NCBI GenBank assembly: GCA_000198515.1
Contig: FP929140.1
Location: 904,527-968,526 of the forward strand
Reading direction: 5' to 3'
Source of the DNA: a gamma proteobacterium HdN1
GTDB lineage: Bacteria; Pseudomonadota; Gammaproteobacteria; Pseudomonadales; Ketobacteraceae
DNA length: 64,000 bases
Part shown: one piece after another, positions 45,331 to 53,557 of the stretch
Numbering within the stretch: the stretch's first letter is position 1
Layout: each line of letters begins with the position of its first letter
Notes under the pieces: generated by a model
Databases searched by the model: none
The model's input: the letters and a program-made list of their open reading frames with translations, nothing else
What the model was told of the DNA's origin: nothing
Made by a program: the position numbers and the translations under genes

Positions 45331-46272
45331 TTACGCAAAGAAATAACGCGTGATATGAAAGAAAATCGGCGCGGCAAAACACACCGAATCCATCCGGTCC
45401 AACACCCCGCCATGTCCTTGTATCATCACGCCCCAATCTTTGGCACCCAAACTACGTTTCACAGCTGACAAGGTCAACCCGCCAAAGAACCCCATCAATA
45501 CGATCGCGAGCGATATCAACGTCGCCTGCCAAGGATTAAATGGCGTAATCCAGTACATGCAGGTTCCAAGTAACGTCGCCAACAAACCGCCGCCAACAAA
45601 TCCCTCTACCGTTTTTGACGGGCTAACTACCGGTGCAATCTTGGTCTTGCCAAACAATTTTCCGCAAACATACTGCAATACATCGCTCATCTGCACGACC
45701 AACAGCAGGAAGAACAATAAAAGAAAATTCTGATTCTCATAACCCGGAATATCAAGCATCAATAATGCTGGTGCATGGCTGATACAGAACACTGCAATCA
45801 TCACGCCCCATTGAATTTTGGCGACCCGTTCCAGAAACTGATCTACCACCTCTGTGCGGGCTGTCAGTACAGGCAAGCACAAAAATGCATACACGGGAAT
45901 AAAAATTGAAAACAAGCCGTACCAATCAATACCTATCAATAAATACTGGGAAGGAATAATAATAAAAAACGCGACAAATAGAGCTGTGTGATCGCTGGGC
46001 TTCGTTGGGGTCAGCGTTATAAATTCGCGCAAGGCTGCAAACGATAAAAATCCAAACAAAACCAGTGTCGTAACCTGCCCCAACCAAAACGCAGCGGCCA
46101 AAAAAGCAACCATCAACCACCAAGAATTCACTCTTGCTTGTAAATTCGCTACCACAGATCTGGTTTCATCTGTTTTAACGCGCTTGCCGAGAATCCAGCC
46201 AATCAAACTGGCAACAATCAACAAACCCACCACGCCCGACAACAGCATTTGAAAATTTTGATCCGCACTCAT
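45331..46272 (-). CDS. cdsA: Phosphatidate cytidylyltransferase (CdsA family)
   Basis: This integral membrane enzyme (313 aa) converts phosphatidate and CTP to CDP-diacylglycerol. About eight hydrophobic segments are visible. The C-terminal signature is present: SDVLQYVCGKLFGKTKIAPV, then SPSKTVEGFVGG, and the final GVMIQGHGGVLDRMDS, which supplies the metal-binding Asp residues. It is the third gene of a minus-strand operon (CDP-alcohol phosphatidyltransferase, acyltransferase, cytidylyltransferase); its start overlaps the acyltransferase stop by 4 bp. A housekeeping cdsA normally lies with dxr and bamA, so this may be a second copy; that cannot be decided here. Confidence 0.92.
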   Translation of the reverse strand: MSADQNFQMLLSGVVGLLIVASLIGWILGKRVKTDETRSVVANLQARVNSWWLMVAFLAAAFWLGQVTTLVLFGFLSFAALREFITLTPTKPSDHTALFVAFFIIIPSQYLLIGIDWYGLFSIFIPVYAFLCLPVLTARTEVVDQFLERVAKIQWGVMIAVFCISHAPALLMLDIPGYENQNFLLLFFLLLVVQMSDVLQYVCGKLFGKTKIAPVVSPSKTVEGFVGGGLLATLLGTCMYWITPFNPWQATLISLAIVLMGFFGGLTLSAVKRSLGAKDWGVMIQGHGGVLDRMDSVCFAAPIFFHITRYFFA

Positions 46273-46865
46273 GCCATTTTCTCCACTGCCTGCCGCGCGC
46301 GCTCTAGGAACTGCTCTTTGGTTTCGTCGTCATCACGTTGCATCGGTTCGCCAAAATGCACCGTGCAAATCAGTGGTACCGGAAATTTAGTGCCTTTGGG
46401 CATGATGCGATTCAAATTATCAAGATACACCGGTACCAGCTCCACCTTGGGAAATCGTGATGCCAAGTGAAATAAGCCACCTTTGAATGGCCCCGGTTTA
46501 TCGTCTTGCCCGCGTGTGCCTTCTGGGAAAATGATCAGCGACTCTCCTTTCGCCAATACTTCGCATAACGGTAGCAGTGGATCGCAGGTTTTATCTTCAC
46601 GCTTACGATCAATGAACACTGCATTAAATCCTTTTTCTGCGACATATTGCTTCACTGGAGACCCACACCAATAATCCCGTGCCGCTACCACGCGCGTAGT
46701 GCGCCGAAATTCATCGGGAATCGCCGAGAACAAAGCCAGTGTATCGACATGACTGGTATGGTTGGCAAAATAAATACGTTGCGTGGCCGCTGGTTGACAG
46801 CCTTGCCAGCGAGGATATGCTCCTACCAGAAATCGCACCACCGAAATAAGCACAGTGGAAATCAT
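46269..46865 (-). CDS. 1-acyl-sn-glycerol-3-phosphate acyltransferase (PlsC-like)
   Basis: A 198-residue acyltransferase that would acylate lysophosphatidate or a related lysolipid at the inner membrane. The catalytic NHTSHVDTL motif (HX4D) lies at about residues 35-43 and FPEGTRGQ at about 113. The acyl-acceptor site includes FIDRKRED. A hydrophobic N-terminus (MISTVLISVVRFLVGAY) acts as a membrane anchor. The start at 46865 overlaps the upstream gene's stop (ATGA). Longer frames reach back to 46994 but run inside the upstream gene. Position 2 of the three-gene phospholipid operon. Confidence 0.9.
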   Translation of the reverse strand: MISTVLISVVRFLVGAYPRWQGCQPAATQRIYFANHTSHVDTLALFSAIPDEFRRTTRVVAARDYWCGSPVKQYVAEKGFNAVFIDRKREDKTCDPLLPLCEVLAKGESLIIFPEGTRGQDDKPGPFKGGLFHLASRFPKVELVPVYLDNLNRIMPKGTKFPVPLICTVHFGEPMQRDDDETKEQFLERARQAVEKMA

Positions 46866-47500
46866 GCGGATTCTTCTCCTGCAGTCTGGGATTGCAATTG
46901 GTCGGTGATGGCACGCAGGCGTGTAATACATGTGATGAAACTGCCCGCCAGAATAATCCATAACGCCACGGTCAGGCTTACACGGGATTGCCACAGCGTG
47001 AACTCAATCATTGCCAACACGCAGGCAATCGTCAATACAGCCATGCGATGCTGTTTTGCCATAGGCCCACGAAAATCCTGACGCAATCCCAGTGCACCGC
47101 CAAATACACGAATGTAAGCCGTTGCCATCGCCAGCAACGCCGCGCACCAACCCCACTCTGTTTGGCCAACGGCTGCCCCCAAGGCAACGATAAAAAACGT
47201 ATCGGCAAATCTGTCTGGCAACTCGTTGTAGAGCGCACCGACCGCTGACTTTTTGCCATGTTCAACGGCAACAATGCCGTCAATTACGTTGCACAGCAGT
47301 CTTAATTGCACACCAAAAGCACACAGCAACGCTCCTGCGACGGGTGATAACCAGACCAGGCCCGCACTACCGATGGCGGCGAATACGATGCTTGCTACAG
47401 AAATACTATTGGGTGTAATGCCTCTGCTGGCCAGCCAGCCTGCAGCGCTTTGAATGAGTTGATTGGAGCGGGATTTTATCGGTCGACGGGCAGCGTCCAT
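46862..47500 (-). CDS. CDP-alcohol phosphatidyltransferase family protein
   Basis: A 212-residue polytopic membrane enzyme that would transfer a phosphatidyl group from CDP-diacylglycerol to an alcohol acceptor. The family motif D-G-x2-A-R-x8-G-x3-D-x3-D appears as DGIVAVEHGKKSAVGALYNE followed by LPD. The spacing is exact, but the Arg is Val and the third Asp is Asn (NELPDRFAD). The acceptor alcohol is unknown. The start at 47500 is favoured by AAGGA 7 nt upstream. It is first in an operon with PlsC-like and CdsA genes. The three together would acylate, activate and transfer, so the operon may make a particular phospholipid. Confidence 0.85.
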   Translation of the reverse strand: MDAARRPIKSRSNQLIQSAAGWLASRGITPNSISVASIVFAAIGSAGLVWLSPVAGALLCAFGVQLRLLCNVIDGIVAVEHGKKSAVGALYNELPDRFADTFFIVALGAAVGQTEWGWCAALLAMATAYIRVFGGALGLRQDFRGPMAKQHRMAVLTIACVLAMIEFTLWQSRVSLTVALWIILAGSFITCITRLRAITDQLQSQTAGEESA

Positions 47501-47791
47501 GACGATCCTTGGCATAACAGTCATTGTTAAAGCGGCGGCGCTGGTGACGGCCAGCGCTCACAACGTACCCGATGTCCCAGAGTTGAACAAGCGCACAATT
47601 CACAGTTACTACAACGATATCAGCAATTGCCGCGCCAGCATTGCTAACCACGCGCTGCTGATCATCAGACGCCAGGCGCGTCTGGCATTTCAAAACGCAT
47701 CCATCAGACGATGTTCTGTTATGTGGGGGCAGCATTTTTGCGTTTACTGGGCGTTTTCGCTCTGGGGAATAACCTGCCCTGCTATTTTTTA

Positions 47792-47827
47792 CCTCGTTCG
47801 TTGTAAAGCCCTCGTTCGTTGTAAAGC
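47792..47827. repeat. 18-bp perfect tandem duplication
   Basis: CCTCGTTCGTTGTAAAGC occurs twice head to tail (47792-47809 and 47810-47827), directly upstream of the lipoprotein promoter. Confidence 0.9.
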
Positions 47828-47840
47828 AGAGGTGAATGGC

Positions 47841-47868
47841 TTGACATGGAGGGAGGGGCGTCTATGGT
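47841..47868 (+). promoter_or_regulatory. Predicted sigma-70 promoter for the lipoprotein gene
   Basis: Perfect TTGACA at 47841-47846 and TATGGT at 47863-47868 with 16-bp spacing, 40 bp before the ATG at 47909. The tandem duplication at 47792-47827 ends 13 bp upstream. Confidence 0.55.
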
Positions 47869-47908
47869 AAAATTAGGCCTTGGTTTTCACTTAACCTAGA
47901 GAATTCGC

Positions 47909-49855
47909 ATGACAAATCGAATCAGCTTTCAGCATAGGTTTCTGACAGGACTAATGATCGCGATACTTTCTGGATGTGGCGGTGGCGGTGGCAACAATGG
48001 TGGTGGGGGAAGTGGTCCTTCTACACCCCCTGATGGAGAGAATTCTCAAGCGATCCGAAGCCAGGCGAAGGCTTACCGACTATCGGTGCTTCAATTTCAG
48101 GCAAGTGCGGATCATCTTTCCGAAACCTATCAGCAACTGCTTGGTCCTCAATCTCCGCGTGAGATTGCATCCTTGCAAACCGCGCATAACAATTGGCTGG
48201 ATGCATTGGATCAATACGCCAACGCACTGACAGAAGCCGCGAATGCATCATCTTCATTTCAGAACATACAGCCCGGCACATTATCAGCGCAACCGACACA
48301 TAAAAGTTCCGCACATTCAACGAACTACCGCAACGCACGGGGTGTCGGAGACGACATTCTCAGCTTAGTGCCGGGCACAGATCACGGTATTGGTTTATCA
48401 ACCGCAAAACAGATTCGAGACAGTCTGGAAAAAGCCCGAAAGACTCGTGAAAAACTGGATGGCGATTTTAACAACGGGCACATTGATGAGCAGGAATATC
48501 GTAGCGCACTGCTTCGTGAAGCGCGAAAGCAAGCCGGAGAACAAATCATTGTAGGCGGAAGTGCTGTCGGTGGTGCTTTGGTAAGCACCTTTGGCGCACT
48601 GGCAGCCGGTGCAACGGGAGTCAGCCTCCTGCCCGTCATTGCCGTCGGTACGTTGACGGGATACGTTGGCGGCAAGGTTTTTACCTATTTCTTCACATCG
48701 AATACCGATGATACGGGTTCTGTTGATACTGATTGCAGTCATGCCTGCACTGTGGTGGTTGGCGAGAGTCGTGATGGCACTGTCAAAATTCCCTCCAATA
48801 AGAAAGGCACGCTGACCATAGTGCAGGAAGACACTCATCCGGTATCCATACAACTCTCTTTGCCACCAGAAGCCGATACACATATTCATCTGAACCCATT
48901 GCCAGATGATCAGCCGCTCCCTGAGGCCATCATCAGTACAGAACAAAAACTTATTGTTCCAGAGGCAGACTGTGCAAAAGTCGAAGTCTTGCAAGGTCAG
49001 CTTGCTTCATCTCAACCAGGTCAATTAACTCTGAGTGTCAATACAGTACCACCTGTCGGTGGATGCCGCATTCAGGCAATTGGAAGAATAGAGCATCGTT
49101 ATGGCGAAATACCGATTGATTCTATCCTGTTTAGCGGTACACCACTGACGCTGGCGACTCCCGAATTTGGTGACTACACCATAGTCATAGGTCTGGAAAC
49201 ATCTGTTAGTCAGGCAAAGCAGAGTATCGTCAAGACGATACAGCAACCCAATCCTGCGATTCTCTCTATGGAGCCGGTCAATCCCGCATTTATGCTGAAA
49301 ACCGGCGAGCAGCTGGATGTGGGGTATTTAACCGTACGCCTTCGTTTTGCCGATGGTTCGACACGGATCGCCAGTGCCTCAAGCGACGCCGGAATTACTT
49401 GGAAAAAACTGGATGGTGCGGGAGCTCTGAACAGACTTATGTTCATTGCTGATTCTCCCGGAGTCACGAACCTGCAGGTCAGTTTCGATGACGGCGCGGG
49501 CGTTACCGGCAGTACCCGTTACGCCATTACCGTAGAGCCCAAGGACGATACAGCCCATGGTGTTATCGTTGGCGCTACATCGATGCTATTTACAGCAGGA
49601 GGTAATGCCTCACATTGTGTGAGCACCACTCAGTATCCACCCTCATGGAGCATGGGCGATATTCAAACGTTTCGTGATAATTGTAAAGATCTGGAGGGGT
49701 GCAGCATCGTTCCCGAATGCCCCAGTAACTGGGTGAATGCGTGCGAAGGTCGCTTGGGGCTTGGTCCAAATGGAGGTATCAATAACTGGTACTTCTACTT
49801 CCAAGATCCATTTCAGCAAAGCGCCTGTGCCGCTGAGCAAGGCATCTGGAAATAG
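47909..49855 (+). CDS. Large lipoprotein with Ig-like C-terminal region
   Basis: A 648-residue lipoprotein. The signal ends in the lipobox ILSGC at about residues 19-23; the cysteine would be lipidated. A Gly-rich linker follows (GGGGGNNGGGGSG). A helical region spans about 45-205. Then comes a long glycine-rich hydrophobic stretch, about 215-265 (VVGGSAVGGALVSTFGALAAG and onward), which could span or insert into a membrane. After it lie beta-rich segments, including one like a bacterial Ig-like domain (TVRLRFADGSTRIASASSDA, about 478-545). The C-terminal 100 residues hold six or more cysteines. No family is recognised. It has its own promoter at 47841-47868. Confidence 0.75.
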   Translation: MTNRISFQHRFLTGLMIAILSGCGGGGGNNGGGGSGPSTPPDGENSQAIRSQAKAYRLSVLQFQASADHLSETYQQLLGPQSPREIASLQTAHNNWLDALDQYANALTEAANASSSFQNIQPGTLSAQPTHKSSAHSTNYRNARGVGDDILSLVPGTDHGIGLSTAKQIRDSLEKARKTREKLDGDFNNGHIDEQEYRSALLREARKQAGEQIIVGGSAVGGALVSTFGALAAGATGVSLLPVIAVGTLTGYVGGKVFTYFFTSNTDDTGSVDTDCSHACTVVVGESRDGTVKIPSNKKGTLTIVQEDTHPVSIQLSLPPEADTHIHLNPLPDDQPLPEAIISTEQKLIVPEADCAKVEVLQGQLASSQPGQLTLSVNTVPPVGGCRIQAIGRIEHRYGEIPIDSILFSGTPLTLATPEFGDYTIVIGLETSVSQAKQSIVKTIQQPNPAILSMEPVNPAFMLKTGEQLDVGYLTVRLRFADGSTRIASASSDAGITWKKLDGAGALNRLMFIADSPGVTNLQVSFDDGAGVTGSTRYAITVEPKDDTAHGVIVGATSMLFTAGGNASHCVSTTQYPPSWSMGDIQTFRDNCKDLEGCSIVPECPSNWVNACEGRLGLGPNGGINNWYFYFQDPFQQSACAAEQGIWK

Positions 49856-49926
49856 ATGAGAGGCATGAACTGTTCAATTGCCCTTTCGACGGTAAAATCC
49901 GGCCCCTTCGTTTCGACTTTTGAGGC

Positions 49927-50166
49927 TTAGTTGCTTAGGGTTTCGGCGATTTTCTTAACAGAGGTACCCAATGGACGCATCTCATTCTGCCACGTTACCA
50001 GCAAGTCGTCGGTGAGCCAATTGGCGTGGTGGTTTAGCTTTTCCTACACCGTAGGCCGGGCAATGTAGCGGTTTTCCAGAAACCGGGTAACGTGATGGCT
50101 GATTTGGTGAACGAGTGCATAGAGTTCTTCTATCGTCGGAGCCCCGTTGCGCGCCTTGCGGAGCCG
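49927..50166 (-). pseudogene. Degraded coding sequence, possibly IS91-family transposase fragment
   Basis: Directly after the stop of the unknown gene (50167), and in the same minus-strand frame, coding-like sequence continues for 80 codons with one internal stop. The first part, GAPTIEELYALVHQISHHV followed by TRFLE, resembles the helical segment of IS91-type Y2 transposases as I recall it. The second part ends LGTSVKKIAETLSN and a stop. The fragment covers most of the 311-bp gap 49856-50166. The family call is tentative; what is clear is an in-frame stop in otherwise coding-like DNA. Confidence 0.35.
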
Positions 50167-51717
50167 TCATCCGGAAGGCGTCCATTTGAGTTTTTCTATG
50201 CCTGCAAATTTCGCGACTTTTTCAATGTCGTTCATCAGGGCGCACTCCGTTCCGATAAAAAACAGGTAGCGATCCAAGCCTTTTGAGTACACCACGCTGG
50301 GTTCCAGACGTGGCATTTGCTTTGAATCAATCTTGATGACTTCGCTGGTGCGCTGATTCCAGAACCAGATACGCATGCTAACGCCGAGTGCATTGGTGAG
50401 GTGATTCCAGATCCACCAATCGCCGTGCCCCTTGCTGACTTCCAAATTACCGTCGAAACTGCGCAGCATGACGTAATCGTGGGGTTGGTCCTTTAAAATA
50501 CGGGCATCAAATTTTTGCACGGATTCCATTCCGTTCAGTGCAGCGTATTTCCATTCGCGTGTGTTTAAATTCAAAAGTCCCGCTTTCATAAAGGATTCGC
50601 TGTACTCTGGCCGCTCAGAGTGGCGGCAGGTGTCGCGAAAAAACACCAGTATTTCACTGTGGCCGAGGTAGGTGAGTTGTTCGTTGTCGTACGGGGCTTG
50701 TGGTAGGGTGAGATCTAGGGCTTCAACGGTGTTAGTGCTGTCGTCAAAGAGGAGGAGTGCGAGCGTTTCTTGCTGCAATATTAAGAGTTGTCCTGCATCC
50801 AGTTTGCAAATCACTAACGGCGTGCTGGATTCGTAAATGATGTCTGAGCGTTTCTCCGTGATTCTGTAAAGCGTGTTATTGCTGACTTGAAAGACGGTAT
50901 CGCCGAAGGTGCACGTAGGTGCGTAAATATCCTGAAATTCGATTTCGCGGTCACCCCAGTCCAGCCATTGATCTCCCCGTTGCAGTTTGAATTTAAAATA
51001 ATCACGGTGATTGACAGTGCGCGTTACTTGTTTCCAAAACAAGCGATCTTCTTGCTTGTGCGCTAGACGCAAGCGTGTTGCTGACAAGGGGTGCGCATTC
51101 AGTGCTTGAACGTGCTCAAGGGGCTTGATTTCGCCTGGCACCCATTGATTAAAGTCAAGCAGAATGGGAAAGGCTGCGGTATCAGGTTCGGGTTCATCCC
51201 AGTGTTCCACAAATCCGTCGAAATAATTATAGCGTGACACATAGAGATGATCGCCGAGATCGTAAGTGTCAGTGATCCACTCGAAGGCTTTTTTCTTTTT
51301 ACCCTTGGCTGATTTTTGGGATTTGCGTTTGCCCGTATCGGATAGCAGTTGCAATACCTGTGCGTCGTTATTGGGAATAATGCGCACGAGCTCGAGGCAG
51401 GCGAGGATGTCTTTGTCACCATCGTAACTTTCTGCTAAATCATCGGCTGCTTGATCTCGCTTCGCGCTGGAAATCAGCGTGAGATCGTGGTGGTCTCCAC
51501 CGCTGTCGAGGTTCCAAAGATCGATGTCGAAATGAGCAAGGTAGGTTGCGAAGGGTTCCAAACACTGATCCACGGATACATTGGCCAGATGATCAACCAA
51601 TTGCTTGAAGCTATCGCAATGAAGGCATAGCAGATTTTGATAGTAATAGGGAAAAAGCGGCAGAAACTCTTCGCCAGCCGATTTCCAGTCGACGGTGATA
51701 TAGGGGGAGGATTCCAT
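50167..51717 (-). CDS. Hypothetical protein (516 aa)
   Basis: I do not recognise this 516-residue protein. It has no signal peptide or membrane segment. The composition is acidic and rich in Trp, Asp and aromatic residues. A Lys/Ser-rich linker (about 130-145, KRKSQKSAKGKKKK) divides an N-terminal helical domain from a larger beta-rich domain. That domain has repeated strand-turn units such as LLILQQETLALLLFDDST and DYVMLRSFDGNLEVSKG, which could be a propeller. The start at 51717 (MESSPYITVDW) has AAGGAG 9 nt upstream; a longer frame from 51798 adds 27 low-complexity residues without a binding site. It lies in a more variable region near a pseudogene. Confidence 0.65.
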   Translation of the reverse strand: MESSPYITVDWKSAGEEFLPLFPYYYQNLLCLHCDSFKQLVDHLANVSVDQCLEPFATYLAHFDIDLWNLDSGGDHHDLTLISSAKRDQAADDLAESYDGDKDILACLELVRIIPNNDAQVLQLLSDTGKRKSQKSAKGKKKKAFEWITDTYDLGDHLYVSRYNYFDGFVEHWDEPEPDTAAFPILLDFNQWVPGEIKPLEHVQALNAHPLSATRLRLAHKQEDRLFWKQVTRTVNHRDYFKFKLQRGDQWLDWGDREIEFQDIYAPTCTFGDTVFQVSNNTLYRITEKRSDIIYESSTPLVICKLDAGQLLILQQETLALLLFDDSTNTVEALDLTLPQAPYDNEQLTYLGHSEILVFFRDTCRHSERPEYSESFMKAGLLNLNTREWKYAALNGMESVQKFDARILKDQPHDYVMLRSFDGNLEVSKGHGDWWIWNHLTNALGVSMRIWFWNQRTSEVIKIDSKQMPRLEPSVVYSKGLDRYLFFIGTECALMNDIEKVAKFAGIEKLKWTPSG

Positions 51718-51933
51718 CGGGTGAGGCTCCTTGTTTCCTTCAGCGCCAGAGGTTGTAGAATCTTTTCGCTTGCTTTGGGGCTTCGATGCATGAGACAAAA
51801 ATGCCGTGGAACCACGTCAGGTTTGCACGCGATTTCTGCCGTGTCAGTCGAAGATAACGTTTTTGGGGGTGGGGAGTAACGGAAGGGTGTTGTGCATGGA
51901 GCGGCTCCATTCGGACTGCATACAGGGGAAAGT

Positions 51934-53349
51934 CTAACCGAGGGCAGCGGGCTTTGTAGCCCGTTCAAACCGGATGGGTAATGTCACCAGTGTGCGTGCA
52001 AACATGGAGGCGACAAAAGGGGTTTCGCCCGTGATGTGCAGGTTGCGGGTGTGGGTGAGAAATTGCTGCAGTACGATGCGGATTTCCATGCGCGCCAGTT
52101 CACGTCCCAGACAGGCATGCAGGCCGTGGCCGAAGGTGAGGTGTTTTTTGCCATTTTTACGGCCCAGAATTAATTCATCGGGATTTTCAAAGAAGCGTTC
52201 ATCACGATTGCCGGCAGCCCACATCAGAAAAATACGGCTGCCTCGCGGGAGTTGTACGCCATGCAATGCGGTGTCTTTCGTCACCCAGCGAAAATGACCC
52301 TGGAAGGCGGATTCGAGCCGGAATACTTCTTCGATGAAGTCGTTGACCAGTGCGGGGTCTGCGCGCATTTTTTCTTGCAGATCGAGGCGTTCGATCAGTA
52401 GTTTCAGGGCGTTGCCCATGGTGGTGGCGGAGGAGTCGCTGCCGGCGATGAGCAGTTGAAAAATCGCGCTGACCGCTTTTTTGTCATCAAAGGGTGTGGC
52501 AGCATCGTCAGCAGATTTTGCCAGTATGCCCATCAGGTTGTTGCCAGGATTTGTTTTGACCTTCAGGTATTGCGTCCAGCAGTAATCCAGAAAGTTGATG
52601 GCGGATACATAGCTTTGGGCTAATTCTGCGGATGTCTGAATGCCATTCTGTGAGTTCAGTGTATCGACGCACCATTTTTTGATTTTCGTAAAATCCTGTT
52701 CAGGCAATCCCAGCAGGCGAATGATCAGCACCATGGGTAGTCGCCAGCCGAATGCTTGCATGAATTCCATTTCGCCTGCGTCGAGGAGCGGAGCCAGCAT
52801 ATTAGTGCTGAGTTTTTCCACTTCGGGTTCAAGGCTTTTGACAAAATGCGCGTTCAGGCTGGTGTGGCCGATTTTGCGCTCGACGGTGTGCTGGGGCGGA
52901 TCGGAGGTGGCCAGTACGTCGGCGGGAATGATGCCGAGTGCTGTCATTTTTTCGAAGCGACGCACTTGCTGCAATAAATCCTGACCGGGCTTGAGGTTGG
53001 CGATTACGCCTTGGTGTTCGGATGAAAAGGTGTTGGTGTCGCGGCTTACTGTCTGGATGTCGTCGTAGCGCGAGATGCAGTAAATGCCGTTGCGGAGGCG
53101 ATAGACGGGATATTCATCGCGCAGCATGCGGTAAAAAGCGTAGGGATTCTGGAAACAACCGGTTTCCAGCGGGCGAAAATCTTCTGGTGTTGTGGGATGG
53201 GTGGGCGGTGCGCGGTGGGTGGATTGAGAGACACGCTGTTCTGGCAGCAGTGCGCGTACTTTGGCGTAGCCCTGCAGTCCTTGCGTGATGGAGCCTTTTA
53301 ATAAACGGCGGCGCAGGTGGTACAGATCCACAGTCAACATTCCCGACAT
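51934..53349 (-). CDS. Cytochrome P450
   Basis: A 471-residue soluble P450 monooxygenase. The heme-binding signature FGHGLHACLGRELARME places the Cys ligand at about residue 414. The I-helix oxygen-binding segment is LLIAGSDSSATTMGNALKLL (about 290-310). The ExxR pair is in the EEVFRLES segment. There is no N-terminal membrane anchor, as usual for bacterial enzymes. No ferredoxin or reductase partner is next to it. The start codon has GAGG 6-7 nt upstream. It is divergent from the diguanylate cyclase gene. The substrate is unknown; fatty-acid, terpene or steroid hydroxylation are all possible. Confidence 0.92.
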   Translation of the reverse strand: MSGMLTVDLYHLRRRLLKGSITQGLQGYAKVRALLPEQRVSQSTHRAPPTHPTTPEDFRPLETGCFQNPYAFYRMLRDEYPVYRLRNGIYCISRYDDIQTVSRDTNTFSSEHQGVIANLKPGQDLLQQVRRFEKMTALGIIPADVLATSDPPQHTVERKIGHTSLNAHFVKSLEPEVEKLSTNMLAPLLDAGEMEFMQAFGWRLPMVLIIRLLGLPEQDFTKIKKWCVDTLNSQNGIQTSAELAQSYVSAINFLDYCWTQYLKVKTNPGNNLMGILAKSADDAATPFDDKKAVSAIFQLLIAGSDSSATTMGNALKLLIERLDLQEKMRADPALVNDFIEEVFRLESAFQGHFRWVTKDTALHGVQLPRGSRIFLMWAAGNRDERFFENPDELILGRKNGKKHLTFGHGLHACLGRELARMEIRIVLQQFLTHTRNLHITGETPFVASMFARTLVTLPIRFERATKPAALG

Positions 53350-53557
53350 AACGAACCTCGGTCAGTAGGCGTTTGGCACCAAATGGGTGGGCGTATGTCA
53401 TTGGTTTGTATCATTTTGACAGGGGGCACGGCAACTCTAGTGCGCATGGACGATGGTTTGGCAGCACGGTTCGATACAAGCCGTCTAAACTTACTCCTGA
53501 AGGTTCTTCAATTCCGTATTCCAGTATCATGAGAGAGTGTGCGTGCAGATCGCAAGA

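Larger units (their letters stand above)
47501..47908. other. Intergenic region between divergent phospholipid operon and lipoprotein gene
   Basis: 408 bp between divergent genes. It holds a perfect 18-bp tandem duplication at 47792-47827 and a good promoter at 47841-47868, described separately. I see no gene here. Confidence 0.5.
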
